A stretch of 64,000 nt of DNA from an uncultured Desulfuromonas sp. Its GTDB lineage: Bacteria > Desulfobacterota > Desulfuromonadia > Desulfuromonadales > Desulfuromonadaceae. Location: positions 2,034,001-2,098,000 of the forward strand of contig NZ_OY762961.1 of the NCBI RefSeq assembly GCF_963666745.1. The letters are read 5' to 3'. Made by a program: the position numbers and the translations under genes. Below the pieces are notes generated by a model. It searched no databases. It was not told where the DNA came from and saw only the letters and a program-made list of their open reading frames with translations. Of the stretch, positions 61,614 to 64,000 are shown one piece after another; the stretch's first letter is position 1, and each line of letters opens with the position of its first letter.

Positions 61614-62858
61614 TCAGGCCGATTCAGCACAGTCATAAACAATCAAAGGTGCCGTTTTATTTACGACAACATCTTCGCTGATTACGACCTCCTTAACATG
61701 TTCCTGCGAGGGGATGTCGTACATGACATCCAACATCACCTCTTCGAGAATGGAGCGCAGGCCACGGGCACCGGTCTTACGACGCGCGGCTTCTTTAGCA
61801 ACAGCCACCAACGCCCCATCGGTGAACTTGAGGGACACATCTTCGAGGTCAAGTAACTTCTGATACTGTCGGACCAGAGCGTTTTTCGGTTCCTTGAGGA
61901 TCAGAACCAAAGCTTCCTCGTCCAGCTCTTCCAATGTAGCAATCACCGGCAAACGACCGATAAATTCAGGAATCAATCCGTATTTGAGCAGGTCGCCCGG
62001 TTCAATATCCTTAAGCAGTTTGCCCAATGTCGCCTCACTGGCGATTCGGGTCGTCGCACCAAAACCAATGGTCTTCTTGCCGATGCGTTGGGAGATCACA
62101 TCCTCCAGCCCGGAAAACGCTCCACCGCAAATAAACAGGATATTGGCGGTATCCACCTTGATAAATTCCTGCTGCGGATGCTTACGGCCTCCCTTGGGCG
62201 GGATGCTGGCTGTCGTTCCTTCAATAATCTTCAGCAACGCTTGTTGTACCCCTTCACCAGAGACATCGCGGGTAATCGAGGGGGACTCACTTTTGCGGGC
62301 AATTTTATCAATCTCGTCAATATAGATAATGCCACGCTGAGCTTTTTCAACATCGTAATCAGCCGCCTGAACCAGGCTCAGGACGATATTCTCAACATCT
62401 TCACCGACATAACCAGCCTCAGTAAGGTTGGTGGCATCGGCCATGGCAAAAGGCACATTGAGGACACGTGCCAGTGTTTGCGCCAACAGCGTCTTACCGC
62501 TGCCGGTGGGTCCAAGAAGCAGGATATTGCTCTTCTGGATCTCCACATCATCGTTTTTGGCGGAATATTTGATCCGTTTGTAATGATTATAAACGGCCAC
62601 AGACAGAACTTTTTTCGCCCAGTTCTGGCCGACGACATAATCATCGAGGGTTGCACGAATTTCTGCTGGTGTCGGCAACTTTTCAACTTCAGTCACCTCT
62701 TGCGCACCGAGTTCTTCGGCAATGATCTCCTGGCACAGATCAATACACTCATCGCAGATATAAACCGACGGTCCGGCAATGAGCTTTTTGACGTCATCCT
62801 GTGATTTGCCGCAGAACGAACAGGTCAAATCTCCGGTGTGATCATCCTTGTGCTCCAT
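61614..62858 (-). CDS. clpX: ClpX ATPase subunit of ClpXP
   Basis: The 414-aa AAA+ unfoldase has the zinc-binding domain with C13, C16, C35, C38 (CSFC...CDEC), Walker A GPTGSGKT and Walker [11 protein letters not shown], and IGF for ClpP docking (KTIGFGA). It delivers tagged substrates to ClpP, encoded 14 nt upstream. Confidence 0.98.
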   Translation of the reverse strand: MEHKDDHTGDLTCSFCGKSQDDVKKLIAGPSVYICDECIDLCQEIIAEELGAQEVTEVEKLPTPAEIRATLDDYVVGQNWAKKVLSVAVYNHYKRIKYSAKNDDVEIQKSNILLLGPTGSGKTLLAQTLARVLNVPFAMADATNLTEAGYVGEDVENIVLSLVQAADYDVEKAQRGIIYIDEIDKIARKSESPSITRDVSGEGVQQALLKIIEGTTASIPPKGGRKHPQQEFIKVDTANILFICGGAFSGLEDVISQRIGKKTIGFGATTRIASEATLGKLLKDIEPGDLLKYGLIPEFIGRLPVIATLEELDEEALVLILKEPKNALVRQYQKLLDLEDVSLKFTDGALVAVAKEAARRKTGARGLRSILEEVMLDVMYDIPSQEHVKEVVISEDVVVNKTAPLIVYDCAESA

Positions 62859-62872
62859 AACGTCCCTCCGTT

Positions 62873-63463
62873 CTATGCGACCTTGTCCTGTGTGACAATC
62901 TTATCGATCAGGCCATATTCCCGAGCAGCCTCTGCACCCATAAAAAAGTCACGTTCAGTATCGCGGGCAATGGTCTCAATATCCTGCCGGCAATGGCGGG
63001 CAAGAATACCGTTCAGATCTTCGCGAAGGCGAAGGATTTCCTGGGCATGGATGCTGATATCACTGGCTTGACCTTGGAATCCGCCCAGGGGTTGATGGAT
63101 CATAATACGTGAGTTCGGCAGGGAAAAGCGCTTCCCTTCTGCCCCGGCTGCCAACAGAACCGCTCCCATACTCGCTGCCTGTCCGACACAAATTGTCGAC
63201 ACCGGTGCCTTAATGTATTGCATGGTATCATAAATGGCCATACCGGCCGTGACAACACCACCCGGGGAGTTGATGTAAAGATGAATATCCTTCTCGGGAT
63301 CTTCCGACTCCAGAAACAGGAGCTGGGCAATAATCAGATTTGAAATATGGTCATCAATAGCACCACCGAGAAAAATGATCCGATCTTTAAGCAGACGTGA
63401 ATAGATGTCGTAAGAACGTTCACCACGTCCGGTTTGCTCGACAACGATCGGGACAAGACTCAT
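62873..63463 (-). CDS. clpP: ATP-dependent Clp protease proteolytic subunit ClpP
   Basis: The 196-aa serine protease has S98 in [11 protein letters not shown] and H123 in MIHQPLGG, with the aspartate completing the triad in the C-terminal third. It begins with the normal [11 protein letters not shown]. It sits between tig (3 nt away) and clpX. Confidence 0.98.
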   Translation of the reverse strand: MSLVPIVVEQTGRGERSYDIYSRLLKDRIIFLGGAIDDHISNLIIAQLLFLESEDPEKDIHLYINSPGGVVTAGMAIYDTMQYIKAPVSTICVGQAASMGAVLLAAGAEGKRFSLPNSRIMIHQPLGGFQGQASDISIHAQEILRLREDLNGILARHCRQDIETIARDTERDFFMGAEAAREYGLIDKIVTQDKVA

Positions 63464-63466
63464 AAA

Positions 63467-64000
63467 TTACTCCTGTTCTTCGTCAGCGGGCTTTTCCGCC
63501 AAAGCTTCTTTAGTCACTTCTTCGATTTTCGACTGACCCAGCAGATAAGTAATTACTTTTTCTTCTTCAATTTGTGCCAGCAGGCCTTTACGCGCCTCCT
63601 CAGAAGCATAATATTTCTTTACTTCATCCAGAGGGGCATTGGCCATTTCAGCAATCTCTTCAAGACGGCTGTCAATTTCATCCTCATCAACCGAGATGTT
63701 TTCCTGACTGCCAATCGCCTCAAGCAGCAGACTGCCTTGAACCTGTTTGGTTGCTGTTTCACGATACATGACGCGGAAGGCATCTTCATTCATGCCCATC
63801 ATTTCCATGGTCATGCCTTGAGATTTAAGGCGGTTGGAAATATTTTTAAACATGAAATCAAGCTGACGCTCAATCATGGTATCGGGCACTTCCACGACAT
63901 TACCGTCAACCAACGCCGAGATAAGTCGTTCTTTGAGGTCTTCCTCAATACGGGAAGTTTCCTGCTTTTTATAGCCATCAGAAACTTTCTCACGCAGATC
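63467..64000 (-). CDS. tig: Trigger factor, C-terminal part (runs off the window)
   Basis: The frame is open to the right edge; 177 C-terminal residues are present. They match the trigger-factor C-domain: DTMIERQLDFMFKNISNRL, FRVMYRETATKQVQGSLLLEAI and a glutamate-rich end. Trigger factor is the ribosome-bound folding chaperone with a PPIase domain, which lies outside the window. The order tig-clpP-clpX-lon is conserved. Confidence 0.95.
   Translation of the reverse strand, partial: DLREKVSDGYKKQETSRIEEDLKERLISALVDGNVVEVPDTMIERQLDFMFKNISNRLKSQGMTMEMMGMNEDAFRVMYRETATKQVQGSLLLEAIGSQENISVDEDEIDSRLEEIAEMANAPLDEVKKYYASEEARKGLLAQIEEEKVITYLLGQSKIEEVTKEALAEKPADEEQE

Noticed and set aside
1-64000. 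CRISPR array, rRNA operon or prophage genes
   Set aside because: No regularly spaced direct repeats, rRNA sequences or phage structural genes were seen by eye.

Overview
The window reads as a chromosomal segment of a Gram-negative deltaproteobacterium of the Desulfuromonas/Pelobacter/Geobacter type (order Desulfuromonadales). This is an inference from gene content and order: a DHH-CBS-poly(A)-polymerase fusion, a DUF512 radical SAM protein next to hfq-miaA-mutL, a secretion-type AAA ATPase beside a large TPR protein, a TIGR04211-like SH3 protein, a DUF6178-like protein, PilZ and GGDEF signalling genes, a heterodimeric dihydroorotate dehydrogenase (pyrK-pyrD), and tig-clpP-clpX-lon-hup. No rRNA or species marker is present, so the genus is not certain.

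Layout. 1-10 kb (minus strand): the N-terminal part of an AsmA-like protein, a YkgJ-type cysteine-cluster protein with a TPR partner, DUF512, hfq, miaA, mutL, a GspA/ExeA-like ATPase and a 713-aa TPR protein. 10-18 kb (minus): a nearly gapless run rimI-pyrK-pyrD-DHH/CBS/PAP-M50 protease-scpA-scpB-rluB. 18-20.8 kb (plus): purM, purN, a DUF523 gene and rpmB, ended by a strong terminator. 20.9-25 kb (minus): a Rel-family (p)ppGpp enzyme whose hydrolase catalytic residues are replaced, then rpoZ, gmk and yicC. 25-27.5 kb (plus): a MarR regulator with two visible operators, a DmeF-like metal exporter, a tiny Cys/Lys-rich protein and a zinc-ribbon protein. 27.5-33.8 kb: glpK, PilZ, SH3 protein and two radical SAM proteins.

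33.8-43.3 kb is an accessory island. It holds stand-alone genes (VOC, GNAT, SnoaL-like, a short conserved-looking protein), an intact REP-associated transposase unit with 28-bp inverted ends plus two decayed relatives, a second diverged copy of the 3' end of the neighbouring radical SAM gene, an epimerase and an unknown protein, a DUF5677-like protein, and two consecutive integron gene cassettes with recognisable attC sites but no integrase. The cassettes carry an Mrr-like PD-(D/E)XK nuclease with a zinc ribbon and an unknown two-TM protein. This cassette pair is the most interesting part of the window.

43.3-64 kb returns to core-like content: a DUF6178-like protein; an envelope export locus (LolA-like protein, two FtsX/LolE-type permeases, ATPase, outer-membrane barrel) split by about 670 nt of hairpin-rich non-coding sequence; a CheY / CheC-like / PAS-GGDEF signalling operon; a 2-Cys peroxiredoxin; an MFS / periplasmic protein / Na+-Ca2+ exchanger operon; ArsR regulator, nitroreductase and periplasmic thioredoxin-like protein; three tRNA genes (Asp-Val-Asp); and hup, lon, clpX, clpP and the 3' part of tig.
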